Notes: generated by a model from the letters alone, not told the origin. A DNA stretch of 40,106 nt from Oscillibacter sp. ER4 (GCF_000765235.1 NZ_JPJG01000016.1:1-40106), one strand, 5' to 3'; positions 1 to 8,222 are shown, numbered from the stretch's first letter. Made by a program: numbers and translations.

Positions 1-912
1 GATCGAGGCGGCGGAGACATAGTAGATCGAGCCCGCCTCGGCCTCGTCCGCGCCCTGATAGAAGACGCTGCCGTCGGGCTCAAGGCGCAGCGTGCCGTAG
101 ACCTCTTTGATAATGGTGCTGCCGGAGGAGTCGGTGTAGCCGCTTTCCGTGTGGGGGTTGAACTCCGCAAGGCGCAGAAATGCCGCCTGATCGGTGAGGG
201 CATTGCTCGCCGAGAGCGTGTAGCGCTGCGGCGGTTCACTGAAAATGAGCGTGTAGGGCGAGAGCTGAGAGAACTCGCCGGAGAGCGAGAACGCAAAATC
301 TGTGCCGTTGCCATCGAGCGAGGCAAGCGCTTCGCGCAGTGTCGCGCTGCTTATCGACGTCCGGCTGACAAAAAAGCCCTGATTGGCGTCCTGTAAGTAG
401 AGCGTTGCGCCGTTTTCCGCGGGGCAGAGCACAAGCCGCGTGACGCGCAGGAGCGAGGACTCCGGCGCGTCGTTGACGCCGAGAATGCGGCTGAGCACTT
501 CGAGCGGCGTGGGGGCCTCCAGATCGAGGTAGATGCTGCTCGCGTGCAGTGCGGTGAGCAGCTTTTCACCGCTGCACGCTTCATAAGTGGTAGCAGAGCC
601 AAGCGCCTCGCCGAAAAACGTGCCGGCGAGCTCAAAATCTGTGTCAAGCGTCGTGATGGCGCTGAGCCCGTAGCGGGCGTATTCGTTCGTGAACACCACG
701 CGCACGGGGAGCGCGAGCTCGGTCAGATCGGTGGTGACGGCGGTATCGGTCGAGGTGTCGCCCGCGAGCCAGTCCTGCGCGAGCTCGTAGGGCGTCTTGC
801 CCGCAAGGTCGCCGACAAGCGGCGTCTGGATCAGAAGCAGCACGGCGGTAACGGTCAAAACGGCGATCGCGGCGTTTTGCAGATGGCTCATGAGCGTGGC
901 GTTCTTATTCAT
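1..912 (-). CDS. YycH-like regulatory protein of the WalRK system, 3' end cut by window edge
   Basis: The reading frame opens at an ATG at 912-910 and stays open for 304 codons to the left edge, so the C-terminus is missing. The first 50 codons give a short basic N-terminus, a single hydrophobic segment (about residues 13-32, QNAAIAVLTVTAVLLLIQTP) and then a long extracytoplasmic domain. It directly follows walK, with which it overlaps by 8 bp (walK stop at 907-905). In Firmicutes the gene after walK is normally yycH, whose membrane-anchored product tunes WalK activity, and the topology fits. The sequence itself is too divergent for me to confirm YycH by motif, so the name rests mainly on position and topology. 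Confidence 0.7.
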   Translation of the reverse strand, partial: MNKNATLMSHLQNAAIAVLTVTAVLLLIQTPLVGDLAGKTPYELAQDWLAGDTSTDTAVTTDLTELALPVRVVFTNEYARYGLSAITTLDTDFELAGTFFGEALGSATTYEACSGEKLLTALHASSIYLDLEAPTPLEVLSRILGVNDAPESSLLRVTRLVLCPAENGATLYLQDANQGFFVSRTSISSATLREALASLDGNGTDFAFSLSGEFSQLSPYTLIFSEPPQRYTLSASNALTDQAAFLRLAEFNPHTESGYTDSSGSTIIKEVYGTLRLEPDGSVFYQGADEAEAGSIYYVSAASI

Positions 913-2686
913 GGGAATCCTCCCCGCCGATAGGCTGGGTGATGGGCAGCTCTAAGCGGACGGTCGTGCCGGGGCCGAGGCGGTCAACGAGCGTGAGCGA
1001 GCCGTGGTGACGCTGGACGATCTCCGTCGCGATGGAAAGGCCGAGGCCTGTGCCGCCGGATTCGCGCGATCTTGCTTTGTCGACGCGGTAGAAGCGCTCG
1101 AAAATGCGGCTGCGGTCGGCCTCGGGAATGCCGATGCCGTCGTCCGCGACCTCCATCCAGACAGTTTCGCCCTCGCTGCCCGCGGTGACACGGATGTGGC
1201 CGCCGTCGGGCGTGTACTTGACGGCATTGCTGAGGACGTTGAGCATGACCTGCTCGATGCGGCCGCGATCGCCCATGATGAGCGGGAGATTTTCGGTATA
1301 GTCGTGCGTGAGCTCGTGCTTGTGGCGGCGGGCCTCAAGCTCCGTCGAGCGGAGCACGGAGTCGATGGCGGCGGAGAACGGAAAGCGCGCCATATTCATC
1401 TCGCTGCGGCCGGAGTCAAGGCGCGAGAGCGTCAGAAGGTCCTGCACGATGTGGGTCATGCGGTCTGTTTCGCTGATGACGACATCGAGGAAGTCGTTTT
1501 CCGTCTCGCGGCTCAAGTCGTCGCCCGCCCCGCGGATGGTCTCGGCATAGGAGCGGACATTGGTGAGCGGCGTGCGGAGCTCGTGGGAGACATTGGCGAC
1601 AAATTCCTTGCGGCGCTCCTCGGTCTTGCGGTGCTCGGTCACATCGTGCAGCACGATGAGAACGCCGCCGCTCTCCTCATCGGAGAAGGGAGCGAAGTAG
1701 AGCTCCACGCTGCGCTCGCCGACAGTGAGCTCGCCCTCAACATAGTCGCTGCGCTGCATGGTGATGACATGGGAAAACGGGCAGATGGATTCAAACAGCT
1801 CGCTGTACACGCACTCGTCCGCCGTGCGGCCTAAGAGCTCGCACGCGGCGGGGTTGCAGTGGATGAGCTTGCCGCTGCCGTCGTAGGCGACGACGCCATC
1901 GCTCATGTGGAGAAACAGCGTGTCGAGCTTGTTGCGCTCGTTCTCCACGGCTTCGAGCGTGGAGTGGAGCACGGACGCCATGTCGTTGAATGTGGTGGTC
2001 AGAACGCCGATCTCGTCCGTCGATTCGACGGCGAGCGTCTCGTCAAAGTCGCCGGTCGCGATGCGCTCGGCGCCCTCGGTCAGTTTTTCAATGGGGTCGA
2101 TCATGGTCTTGGCGAGCAGGAACGACAAAAGCACCGAGACGAGAAGACCGACGAGCAGTGCTTGCAGAATGATGAACAGCAGCTCAGAGTTCAGCGACGA
2201 GACCGTGGTGCGACTGTCGCGGATGTAGATGATGAAGCTGTTGTCGCCACCGGAGATGGGGATGGCAACATCCATATAGCTTGCGGCAAGGTCGCTGTGA
2301 TCGCCGACCTCGCCGTTGCGCGCGGTGAGGATATTTTCCGTCTGCCCAAGCAGCTGGCCGTCCTCGTTGCTCGAAGCAAGCACCTCGCCGCTGCGGCCGT
2401 CGAGAACATAGTAGTTGCGGTTGCGCGAGTCAATGCTCAGTGTGCCGGAGTAGGCCTCGAGCATCGTTTGCAGGCGCGCGGCGCCGTCCTCCTGCGCGGC
2501 CTCTTCGCGCAGTGAGCTCACGAATGCGGCGTTGGACTCGCCGAACACTTCGCTCATCTGCTCGTAAAAATCGTCAATATAGAAGTTCGTGACGCTGGTC
2601 ATCAAAAACGCGCCCACCACCGCCATCAGCGAGGTGACGAGCAGCAGCATGATCATCACGAGCTTCATATGCAGGCTGCGGAACAT
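905..2686 (-). CDS. walK: Sensor histidine kinase WalK (VicK/YycG)
   Basis: 593-residue membrane sensor kinase that phosphorylates WalR to control cell-wall metabolism in low-GC Gram-positive relatives. Visible order: TM1 at about 8-30, an extracytoplasmic sensor of about 135 residues, TM2 at about 168-192, HAMP at about 193-245, a PAS domain at about 250-350, HisKA with the phospho-accepting His368 in FVANVSHELRTPLTN, and HATPase_c with the N box around Asn487 (LSNAVKYTPDG), the DDGIGI motif at 515-520 and GGTGLGL at 544-550. All catalytic motifs are intact. An AAAGGAG ribosome site precedes the ATG. walR lies 36 bp upstream and a yycH-like gene overlaps its end, the conserved order of this operon. 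Confidence 0.93.
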   Translation of the reverse strand: MFRSLHMKLVMIMLLLVTSLMAVVGAFLMTSVTNFYIDDFYEQMSEVFGESNAAFVSSLREEAAQEDGAARLQTMLEAYSGTLSIDSRNRNYYVLDGRSGEVLASSNEDGQLLGQTENILTARNGEVGDHSDLAASYMDVAIPISGGDNSFIIYIRDSRTTVSSLNSELLFIILQALLVGLLVSVLLSFLLAKTMIDPIEKLTEGAERIATGDFDETLAVESTDEIGVLTTTFNDMASVLHSTLEAVENERNKLDTLFLHMSDGVVAYDGSGKLIHCNPAACELLGRTADECVYSELFESICPFSHVITMQRSDYVEGELTVGERSVELYFAPFSDEESGGVLIVLHDVTEHRKTEERRKEFVANVSHELRTPLTNVRSYAETIRGAGDDLSRETENDFLDVVISETDRMTHIVQDLLTLSRLDSGRSEMNMARFPFSAAIDSVLRSTELEARRHKHELTHDYTENLPLIMGDRGRIEQVMLNVLSNAVKYTPDGGHIRVTAGSEGETVWMEVADDGIGIPEADRSRIFERFYRVDKARSRESGGTGLGLSIATEIVQRHHGSLTLVDRLGPGTTVRLELPITQPIGGEDSHE

Positions 2687-2722
2687 AGCAGGAGACTCCT
2701 TTCCCGGAAAAGTGCGCGCAAC

Positions 2723-3433
2723 TTACGCCTGCGCGGAGAAATAATAGCCCACGCCGCGGCGCGTGAGGATGTAGGCCGGCGCGGCGGGGTTGTCCTCGAT
2801 CTTTTCGCGCAGGCGGCGGACGGTGACGTCCACCGTGCGCGCGTCGTCGCCGACGTAGCCGTAGTTCCAGACCTGCTCCATCAGGTCGACGCGGGAGAAG
2901 ACCTTGCCGGGGTGGCTGGCGAGGAACGTCAAAAGCTCATACTCGCGCTGTGTGAGGTCGATGGGCACGCCGTTTTTGCGCACCTGAAAGCTGTCGGTGT
3001 TGATGGTGATGCCGCCGCCGGCGCTCATGGCGTTGTCCTCCGCCGCGGGAGCGGAGAGCATCGTTGTGCGGCGGATGTTCGCCTTGACGCGCGCGAGCAG
3101 CTCGCGCATGGAAAAGGGCTTGGTGATGTAGTCGTCCGCGCCGATCTCAAGGCCCAAGATCTTGTCCTCCTCCTCTTCGCGCGCGGTCAGGATGATGACG
3201 GGGACGTTGTCGCCCTCGGCGCGCAGCGCGCGGCAGACGTCAAAGCCCATCATTTTGGGCATCATCACGTCGAGAAGAATGAGGTCGGGCTTTTTCTCAC
3301 GCGCCATGGCAAGGCCCGCCTCGCCGTCGTAGGCCTCGAGCGTGTTATAGCCCGTACGCTGGAGGTTGAAGCGGATGATATCGACGATGTTTTTCTCGTC
3401 CTCGACAATGAGGACGGTCTTCTTCTGTTCCAT
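2723..3433 (-). CDS. walR: Response regulator WalR (VicR/YycF)
   Basis: 236-residue OmpR/PhoB-type response regulator. The receiver domain has the acidic pair Glu11/Asp12, the phospho-accepting Asp55 in LILLDVMMPKM, and the conserved Lys in DYITKPFS. The C-terminal winged helix shows LTQREYELLTFLASHPGKVF and the recognition segment DVTVRRLREKIE. Its start overlaps the stop of the upstream nudix gene by 1 bp (TGATG), so translation is probably coupled. It is followed 36 bp later by walK. OmpR-family regulator plus WalK-type kinase plus yycH-like gene makes WalR the natural assignment; a PhoP-type paralog is the alternative. Confidence 0.9.
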   Translation of the reverse strand: MEQKKTVLIVEDEKNIVDIIRFNLQRTGYNTLEAYDGEAGLAMAREKKPDLILLDVMMPKMMGFDVCRALRAEGDNVPVIILTAREEEEDKILGLEIGADDYITKPFSMRELLARVKANIRRTTMLSAPAAEDNAMSAGGGITINTDSFQVRKNGVPIDLTQREYELLTFLASHPGKVFSRVDLMEQVWNYGYVGDDARTVDVTVRRLREKIEDNPAAPAYILTRRGVGYYFSAQA

Positions 3434-3996
3434 CAGTTCTCTTTCTCCTGTCTCTCTTTTTGCGCTGTGCGCAGGGCGTGGACCTTGAGGATACCGCAGA
3501 CGGTCTTCGCATCTTCAATCTCGCCGCGCATGACGCGTGCGAGCATGTCGGAAAACGGCGCGCGGCAAAGCTCTAAAAACTCGTCCTCGTCAGGATTCTG
3601 CTCACCGAAGGTCAGACCCTCGGCAAGATAAAGGTGCAGCACCTCGCTGTAGCAGCCGGGGGAGACGAGGAGCTTGCCGAGATTCGTCATGCGCTTCGGC
3701 GTTGCGCCCGTTTCCTCCTTCAGCTCACGCAGCGCGGCCTCATCGGGGTCCTCTCCACGTTCCAGTTTCCCTGCGGGAATTTCCTCAAGCACACGGGAGA
3801 AGACGTAGCGGTACTGCTTCACGGTGAGCACGTTGTCGTTTTCGTCAAGAGCGACGATGGCGACACCGCCGGGATGCTCGGCGACCTCGCGCACGCTCGT
3901 TCTGCCGTTTGGCAGGAGCACGTCGTCGCGGTAGATATGCAGAATTTTTCCCTCGTAGATCGTCTCGCGGGAAAGCTGGCGTTCGGTCAGATCCAT
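3433..3996 (-). CDS. Nudix hydrolase, ADP-ribose pyrophosphatase type
   Basis: 187 residues. The Nudix box is complete around residues 76-98 (GKLERGEDPDEAALRELKEE plus TG), giving the GX5EX7REUXEEXGU pattern that binds the divalent metal. The surrounding sequence (VKQYRYVFSRVLEEIPAGKLE) is typical of ADP-ribose pyrophosphatases (NudF type), which split ADP-ribose to AMP and ribose 5-phosphate. An AGGAGGC ribosome site lies 9 bp before the ATG. It is the first gene of the walRK operon and overlaps walR by 1 bp. Substrate is inferred from family only. Confidence 0.9.
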   Translation of the reverse strand: MDLTERQLSRETIYEGKILHIYRDDVLLPNGRTSVREVAEHPGGVAIVALDENDNVLTVKQYRYVFSRVLEEIPAGKLERGEDPDEAALRELKEETGATPKRMTNLGKLLVSPGCYSEVLHLYLAEGLTFGEQNPDEDEFLELCRAPFSDMLARVMRGEIEDAKTVCGILKVHALRTAQKERQEKEN

Positions 3997-4054
3997 GATA
4001 AAACTGCCTCCTGAGTGCGGCGGATCGCCGCCAAAGCATGGGATAGATACTAAA

Positions 4055-4063
4055 ATTATAGCA
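4055..4063 (-). promoter_or_regulatory. Extended -10 promoter for the nudix-walRK operon
   Basis: On the minus strand the sequence TGCTATAAT reads as an extended -10 element (TG-N-TATAAT). The candidate -35 at 4083-4078 (TAGAAT, 17 bp away) is weak, as is common with extended -10 promoters. It lies about 60 bp upstream of the nudix ATG. Confidence 0.6.
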
Positions 4064-4159
4064 CGGCGGCGGGCGGAATTCTACTATAAATTAAAGTGGA
4101 TGGGCAGAATAGAGCGGAATGCGGCGTTTTTTCGAATTGTTACGTTTTTGTGACAGCCC

Positions 4160-4188
4160 TTGTGCTGGGCGAAAAAGTATGCTACACT
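4160..4188 (+). promoter_or_regulatory. Promoter of smpB
   Basis: TTGTGC at 4160-4165, a 17-bp spacer and TACACT at 4183-4188 preceded by TGC (extended -10). It sits 31 bp upstream of the smpB start codon and diverges from the walRK promoter. Confidence 0.55.
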
Positions 4189-4218
4189 ATCATAGAAGCG
4201 CAAAGGAGGCGATGTGCC

Positions 4219-4683
4219 GTGGCGGAGAAAAAGGGGATAAAAATCGCGGCGCAGAACCGCAAGGCGTTCCACGACTATTTTGTCGAAGACCGCTACGAGG
4301 CGGGCATCGAGCTCAAGGGCACGGAGGTCAAGTCCATCCGCGCCGGCACGCTCAACCTGAAAGACAGCTATGTCATCGTCAAAAACGGCGAGGCGAACGT
4401 GCTGTCGATGCACATTTCGCCCTACGACAAGGGCAATATCTTCAACCATGACCCCGACCGGCCGAAGAAGCTCCTTCTGCACAAGCGCGAGATAGGCAAG
4501 CTCTATTCGCTCATCAAGCAGGACGGCTACGCGCTGATCCCGCTGAGCGTTTACTTCAAGGACGCGCGCGTGAAGGTCGAAGTCGGTGTGTGCAAGGGTA
4601 AGAAAAACTACGACAAGCGCGAGGACGCCGCCAAGCGTGACGCCAAGCGCGAGATCGACCGCGCGATGAAAGCGCGGAGATAA
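4219..4683 (+). CDS. smpB: SsrA-binding protein SmpB
   Basis: 154-residue tmRNA-binding protein that delivers tmRNA to stalled ribosomes. Recognisable stretches are [40 protein letters not shown], and the lysine/arginine-rich C-terminal tail ([11 protein letters not shown] through MKARR) that reads the empty mRNA channel. I chose the GTG at 4219 because AAAGGAGG at 4202-4209 sits 9 bp upstream and the protein then begins [13 protein letters not shown], as in relatives. A frame extended to 4096 would run through the promoter and is rejected. It is followed 11 bp later by a cyclophilin and then by ssrA, its RNA partner. Confidence 0.95.
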   Translation: MAEKKGIKIAAQNRKAFHDYFVEDRYEAGIELKGTEVKSIRAGTLNLKDSYVIVKNGEANVLSMHISPYDKGNIFNHDPDRPKKLLLHKREIGKLYSLIKQDGYALIPLSVYFKDARVKVEVGVCKGKKNYDKREDAAKRDAKREIDRAMKARR

Positions 4684-4694
4684 GGAGAGAAATT

Positions 4695-5216
4695 ATGGCA
4701 AATCCGATCGTGACCATCGAAATGGAAAGCGGCGCGGTGATGAGCGGCGAACTCTATCCAGAGATCGCGCCCAACACCGTCAACAACTTCATCGCGCTGG
4801 CAAACTCCGGTTTTTACGACGGCGTGGTGTTCCACCGCGTCATCCCCGGCTTTATGATCCAGGGCGGCGACCCGGACGGCAACGGCACAGGCGGCCCCGG
4901 CTACGAGATCAAGGGTGAATTTTCCGCCAACGGCTTCAAGAACGATCTTAAGCACACGCTGGGCGTTCTCTCGATGGCGCGCACGATGATCCCCGACAGC
5001 GCGGGCAGCCAGTTTTTCATCATGGTGGCCGACGCGCCGCACCTTGACGGTCAGTATGCGGCGTTTGGTAAGATCACCGAGAATGCGCAGGCCGCTGTGG
5101 ACATCTCCCGCGTGAACCGCAACATGTACAACGACATGCCGAAAAAGCCACAGGTCATCAAGACCATCCGCGTGGATACGCAGGGCGTTGACTATCCCGA
5201 GCCGGAGAAGATGTAA
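4695..5216 (+). CDS. Peptidyl-prolyl cis-trans isomerase, cyclophilin type
   Basis: 173-residue single-domain cyclophilin that accelerates cis-trans isomerisation of prolyl bonds. It carries the family motifs FYDGVVFHRVIPGFMIQGGD, GTGGPGYEIKGEF, LGVLSMART, SAGSQFFIMVADAPHLDGQY and AAFGKI. There is no signal peptide, so it should act in the cytoplasm. AAGGAGAG precedes the ATG. It lies between smpB and ssrA and is probably co-transcribed with smpB. Confidence 0.95.
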   Translation: MANPIVTIEMESGAVMSGELYPEIAPNTVNNFIALANSGFYDGVVFHRVIPGFMIQGGDPDGNGTGGPGYEIKGEFSANGFKNDLKHTLGVLSMARTMIPDSAGSQFFIMVADAPHLDGQYAAFGKITENAQAAVDISRVNRNMYNDMPKKPQVIKTIRVDTQGVDYPEPEKM

Positions 5217-5262
5217 TTTCATTTCCTTTTGCTTTCGCATACCTGACGGGTTTCCCGTATTC

Positions 5263-5285
5263 GCGGCGCACTTGTCGTGCGCCGC
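5263..5285 (+). other. GC-rich hairpin just upstream of the tmRNA 5' end
   Basis: GCGGCGCAC (5263-5271) and GTGCGCCGC (5277-5285) form a perfect 9-bp stem with a 5-nt loop, ending 6 nt before the mature tmRNA 5' end. No T-tract follows, so it is not an ordinary terminator. It could mark a processing site for precursor tmRNA made by read-through from the cyclophilin gene. Confidence 0.45.
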
Positions 5286-5291
5286 TCACAC

Positions 5292-5638
5292 GGGGGCGTA
5301 CCGGTTTCGACGGGGGTGTGGAGGCAGGATAAGCGGGCAGAGGCGCCTGGCCTCTATAAAACGGGTAACTTATAAATTAAAGAACAACAACGAAGTTGCT
5401 CTCGCTGCCTAAGTAGGCGGCCGTCTGAACCGGAGAGGCCACGGACCGGGGAAGGCGTCGTAAACGTGGCGTCCGTGAGGCGGGAAAGAGTTGACCTGCC
5501 CACGCATCATGACTCTACCAAAGCGTAAGGTCCGTCAGGTGTCCTTGCGCGGGGGGAATGTTTAAATCCTGACTGCGCCCGGAGAAAGTCCTGTTAAAGT
5601 GCTTTCGGACGCGGGTTCGACTCCCGCCGCCTCCACCA
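5292..5638 (+). ncRNA. ssrA: Transfer-messenger RNA (tmRNA)
   Basis: 347 nt. The 5' end GGGGGCG pairs with CGCCTCC before the discriminator A and an encoded CCA at 5636-5638, making a 7-bp acceptor stem. The TTCGACTCCCGCC segment near the 3' end is the T arm, and GTACCGGTTTCGACGG at 5297-5312 is the conserved tRNA-like 5' part. The mRNA-like frame ends at TAA 5410-5412 and encodes a proteolysis tag ending KNNNEVALAA, whose ALAA end is the normal ClpXP/ClpAP signal. The exact resume codon cannot be fixed by eye. smpB lies 0.6 kb upstream. The 3' end is a common integration site, and degraded foreign DNA starts right after it. Confidence 0.95.
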
Positions 5639-5647
5639 AAACAATAT

Positions 5648-5685
5648 AATCCGAACCTTTATCCAATCGGAGATGGGTTCGGATT
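5648..5685 (+). terminator. Probable ssrA terminator
   Basis: AATCCGAACC (5648-5657) and GGTTCGGATT (5676-5685) form a perfect 10-bp stem with an 18-nt loop starting 10 nt after the tmRNA CCA. The following TATTGTTTATAT is only moderately U-rich, so efficiency is uncertain. Confidence 0.55.
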
Positions 5686-5725
5686 TATTGTTTATATCGA
5701 GGAAATTGAAGATTGGTAAACGCAA

Positions 5726-5762
5726 AACCGGGAGGACTGCCGAACATGGCAATCTTCCCGGT
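5726..5762. terminator. Hairpin in the ssrA-proximal scar
   Basis: Two 16-nt arms (from 5726 AACCGGGA and to 5762 TCCCGGTT) pair along their whole length with two G-U pairs around a 6-nt loop. On the minus strand just before it a frame ends in an acidic/basic tail (AFAEWKEKKEAAAKDST, stop near 5773). The hairpin may therefore be the terminator of a lost minus-strand gene, of which only this C-terminal stub (about 5773-5860) is left. Confidence 0.4.
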
Positions 5763-5861
5763 TCGTTTATGTAGAATCTTTCGCCGCAGCTTCTTTTTTC
5801 TCTTTCCATTCGGCAAATGCCCGCTTGCCCTCATCGCTTTCATAATAATGGTTGCATTTCC

Positions 5862-6737
5862 ATGGTAAATGATAAAGTAACGATTAGCGAACAATGTGTA
5901 CATTGCGCGCAATGTCATAAAGTTGAAAAGGGCTGTTTGGTTTATAAGTCCTTAGAAATGCCAAAGGGAGGTTTATCGATGTCTGCAAATAAAAGCCTTA
6001 ACTGCTATTCACATCACGCTCCAAAAGCTGACTGGTTTAAGCAGTACTTTGAGTACAAAAATGATTTTGATCAGAAGCATTCTCTGGGTTCACAGATGTA
6101 CAGCTTTTTCAAGCGCTTTCTGAGAGATTCAGAGTTGCTTGATGAAGGTGGATTTAGCAGGACTGCTCAAATAATTGATAAGATTGGTTTGGACGAGCCT
6201 GCCGCATGGGGCATCATGCTCACAAACTTATCTTATACGCCTCAAATCAACTGGTTTGTTAAGCGGATGAATATGGGAGAAACCTACAGCAAAGAGTACA
6301 CACTTTCTTTGCTTGTACAGGATGGTGCAAAAGAAAGCTGGGTAAATGATATCTGGAGTTCGTTTGGTAGGTTCGTTGAATTGCCTTTCAACGAAGTTGG
6401 TATGGGACACGCATATAAAGAAAAGAATCGGGTTGTATCTATTACAAGATCTCCTTGGGAGTACCCGGAGCCTCTTGTCGTTCTCTACTCTCTCTATAAG
6501 TTTGCAGAGGCGTGCGATGGTTACTATCAGTTCACATTGACACGTCTCCTGAATCATGATATTGACAGTGATGGCGTAAGCCCGACGGAGATTTTCGGAA
6601 TTGACAGAGATAAGATGGAGAAGATTCTCAACGGCCTGAGCGTAAACTATCCGGAGTTTATCAACTGCTCGTTTACGATTGACCTGGACAACATTTGTAA
6701 ACCCGATGCTTCAGGTCACAAACGAAGACCGGGTTGA
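5862..6737 (+). pseudogene. 3' fragment of a PAPS-reductase/DUF4007 gene (BREX type 4 BrxP-like)
   Basis: The frame from 5862 starts with a four-cysteine Fe-S motif (CVHCAQC plus a Cys 7 residues on) and continues in frame into a domain that matches DUF4007 as I know it (HHAPKADWFKQYFEYKNDF, WGIMLTNLSYTPQINWFV, SPTEIFGIDRDKMEKILNGL, INCSFTIDLDNI). Such a cluster followed by DUF4007 is what I recall at the C-terminus of the phosphoadenosine-phosphosulfate-reductase proteins of BREX type 4 (BrxP). The entire catalytic reductase domain is absent. After DLDNI the frame runs into CKPDASGHKRRPG and stops, which looks like a deletion junction near 6700. GC content is below that of the flanking chromosome. 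An internal AAAGGGAGG before the ATG at 5980 might allow a DUF4007-only product. Domain names are from memory. Confidence 0.55.
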
Positions 6738-7420
6738 AGGAATACAGAACTTGCCTGCATTTATTGAAACTACAGATGCTGATACTTTGCATGTGAAAAC
6801 AAAGCATCATCCTGAGGAATATCCCTATGCACTATTTAGGATATCCGAGGAAGCGAATCCATATGATGCCTTGTGCCGTATTGATCAGTCCACCGAAGCG
6901 ATGACCAAAGACATGGGTACAGATGAGCAATGGGCCTATGCTCTTACTCTCCTGCAGGAACATGGAGATTGGGTCAACGCCATAAATCACGAGATTGGTT
7001 TGTACAGCAATCTGGAATTGTTTATCAATGCTTCACAGGACTATACCGACGCGAAGAAATGGCTATATTTCATTGCTCTTAAACGGTTTGGTGCTAAAAA
7101 CGAGTGCCTCGATCGGGCGAGCCAGAAGGCACATGCTTATGAAGAACTTGTCCATTGGGTTGTTCGCGGTCTTGTAGATTTAGACTGCAAATCGCCTGAT
7201 TTCTGGAAGTTGTACGATTGCCGCAAGGCTTTATTAAATCAGATGGAAGTTTCTGATGATGAAGTTCTCGATTATTGCAGATATATCAAATGCAAGAAGA
7301 GGGATGCTCTGTATTATCTTACGGACTCGCACAGACTTGAGAAGGAGCTTATTCTGGAATGTATCGCCGATTATTCAGGAAGCTTCTCATATGCAGAGAG
7401 CCTCATGGGAGCAATCCCGT
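6698..7420 (+). pseudogene. Gene fragment, possibly BREX PglZ (region before the phosphatase domain)
   Basis: An open frame one register off from the DUF4007 fragment begins abruptly at about 6698 (FVNPMLQVTNEDRVEGIQNL) without a ribosome site and runs through a helical region (EEANPYDALCRIDQSTEAMT, WAYALTLLQEHGDWVNAINH, KKWLYFIALKRFGAKN, FWKLYDCRKALLNQM, EKELILECIADY). It has neither start nor natural end: near 7420 it runs into unrelated DNA before the HNH gene. In BREX type 4 the order is brxP, brxC, pglZ, brxL, so deletion of brxC would place a pglZ piece here, and the style resembles the helical part of PglZ. I see no phosphatase motif, so the name is an inference. Confidence 0.4.
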
Positions 7421-7454
7421 GGGGCTTTTCTCATGCCCGGATGGAGGTGAACAG

Positions 7455-7814
7455 ATGCCAAGAAGACCAAAGCGCCCCTGCTCCTATCCCGGCTGCCCCA
7501 AGCTGACAGACGGCAGATTTTGCGAGGAACACGCCAAGCTGGAGGCTCAGCGATATGAGAAATATGACCGCGCCACGGAAACCAAGCGCCGGTACGGTCG
7601 GGCATGGAAACGCATCCGCGACAGCTACGCCGCTGCCCATCCGCTGTGCGAACTGTGTCTGAAGGAAGGCCGATATGTCAAAACGGAGGAAATTCACCAC
7701 ATCAAGCCGCTGTCTGAAGGCGGTACACACGCGCGGGAGAATCTGATTGCTCTCTGCAAGCCGTGTCATGCCAGAATCCACGCGGAACGCGGTGACAGAT
7801 GGCACAACCGGTGA
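7455..7814 (+). CDS. Phage-type HNH endonuclease
   Basis: 119 residues. An N-terminal zinc-ribbon-like part (CSYPGCPKLTDGRFCEEH) and an HNH core with CELC, EIHHIKPLSEGG, ENLIALCKPCHARIH. These provide the two CxxC pairs that bind structural zinc and the His-Asn-His nuclease residues. This is the small HNH protein usually found just before the terminase genes in tailed-phage packaging modules. GGAGGTG at 7443-7449 precedes the ATG at 7455. No terminase follows, so it is a lone prophage relic inside the scar. The frame looks intact. Confidence 0.85.
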   Translation: MPRRPKRPCSYPGCPKLTDGRFCEEHAKLEAQRYEKYDRATETKRRYGRAWKRIRDSYAAAHPLCELCLKEGRYVKTEEIHHIKPLSEGGTHARENLIALCKPCHARIHAERGDRWHNR

Positions 7815-8104
7815 CCCCAGGGGCGGTCAAAATTTCCCTCAAGGAAAAGTGAAACCATTCCGCCGAGAAATGAAACCCTGTGAAACCTTTTGAAACCGTA
7901 TCAAAATTGTCGTACGAAGCCAAACAGGTATTGGACGAACACCTATTTCTTCAGCGGCGGCTTCGCCGTGAAGTGTTCGCTCTGATCCACAACAGAAAAG
8001 CGCCGTCTTGGAAGTGATCCCGAGACGGCGCTTTTTCTATATTTCTGAAGCGTTCTAAAACTATACATCTGTATACCTTCAATGCTAAGGAGGGGGGTGC
8101 TGTG
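7815..8104 (+). other. Noncoding prophage/element debris
   Basis: 290 bp after the HNH gene without a convincing gene. It starts with a phage-like intergenic run (AGGGGCGGTCAAAATTTCC), contains four copies of TGAAACC within 7847-7900, and a short frame ending EVFALIHNRKAPSWK (stop near 8018) that looks like the tail of a lost gene. It ends with a terminator and an A/T-rich stretch. Confidence 0.5.
7999..8036 (+). terminator. Intrinsic terminator
   Basis: AGCGCCGTCT (7999-8008) pairs with AGACGGCGCT (8023-8032), followed by TTTT. It closes the short frame ending at about 8018 within the scar. Confidence 0.7.
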
Positions 8105-8185
8105 ATGACTTTCCTGTATATGAATCTCAAAAAAGGAGTACTGCGGTATTCCCTCATTTTCAAACTCGATTTAACCAAGGAATAA
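8105..8185 (+). CDS. Possible 26-residue peptide gene
   Basis: ATG at 8105 preceded by AAGGAGG at 8087-8093 opens a 26-codon frame (begins MTFLYMNLKKGVLRYS) ending at TAA 8183-8185. The ribosome site is strong but spacing is a little long (11 bp). I do not recognise the peptide. It lies in the AT-rich end of the scar, just before the junction at 8222, and may be a leftover of a mobile element. Confidence 0.35.
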   Translation: MTFLYMNLKKGVLRYSLIFKLDLTKE

Positions 8186-8222
8186 AAAAGAAGATATGAA
8201 GTAATCAAACTAAAGAATCTGA

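Noticed and set aside
1-4. GATC at the first base and a window of about 40 kb, suggesting a partial-digest clone insert
   Set aside because: GATC occurs by chance in 1 of 256 positions and the other end shows no such site.
1004-1834. Long plus-strand frames opposite walK, tex, mnmE and the LuxR gene
   Set aside because: They are antisense shadows of high-GC coding sequence, with Ala/Arg-rich products and no ribosome sites.
4096-4218. 41-codon upstream extension of smpB
   Set aside because: It runs through the smpB promoter and lacks a ribosome site; the GTG at 4219 has AAAGGAGG and gives the normal SmpB length.
5594-5809. Minus-strand frame of 71 codons including WWRRRESNPRP
   Set aside because: It is the antisense of the tmRNA 3' end; the RRRESNPRP-type tail is a well-known false protein from tRNA-like 3' ends.
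7847-7900. Four TGAAACC repeats as a CRISPR or iteron array
   Set aside because: Spacing is irregular and units are only 7 bp; more likely chance repetition in phage debris.
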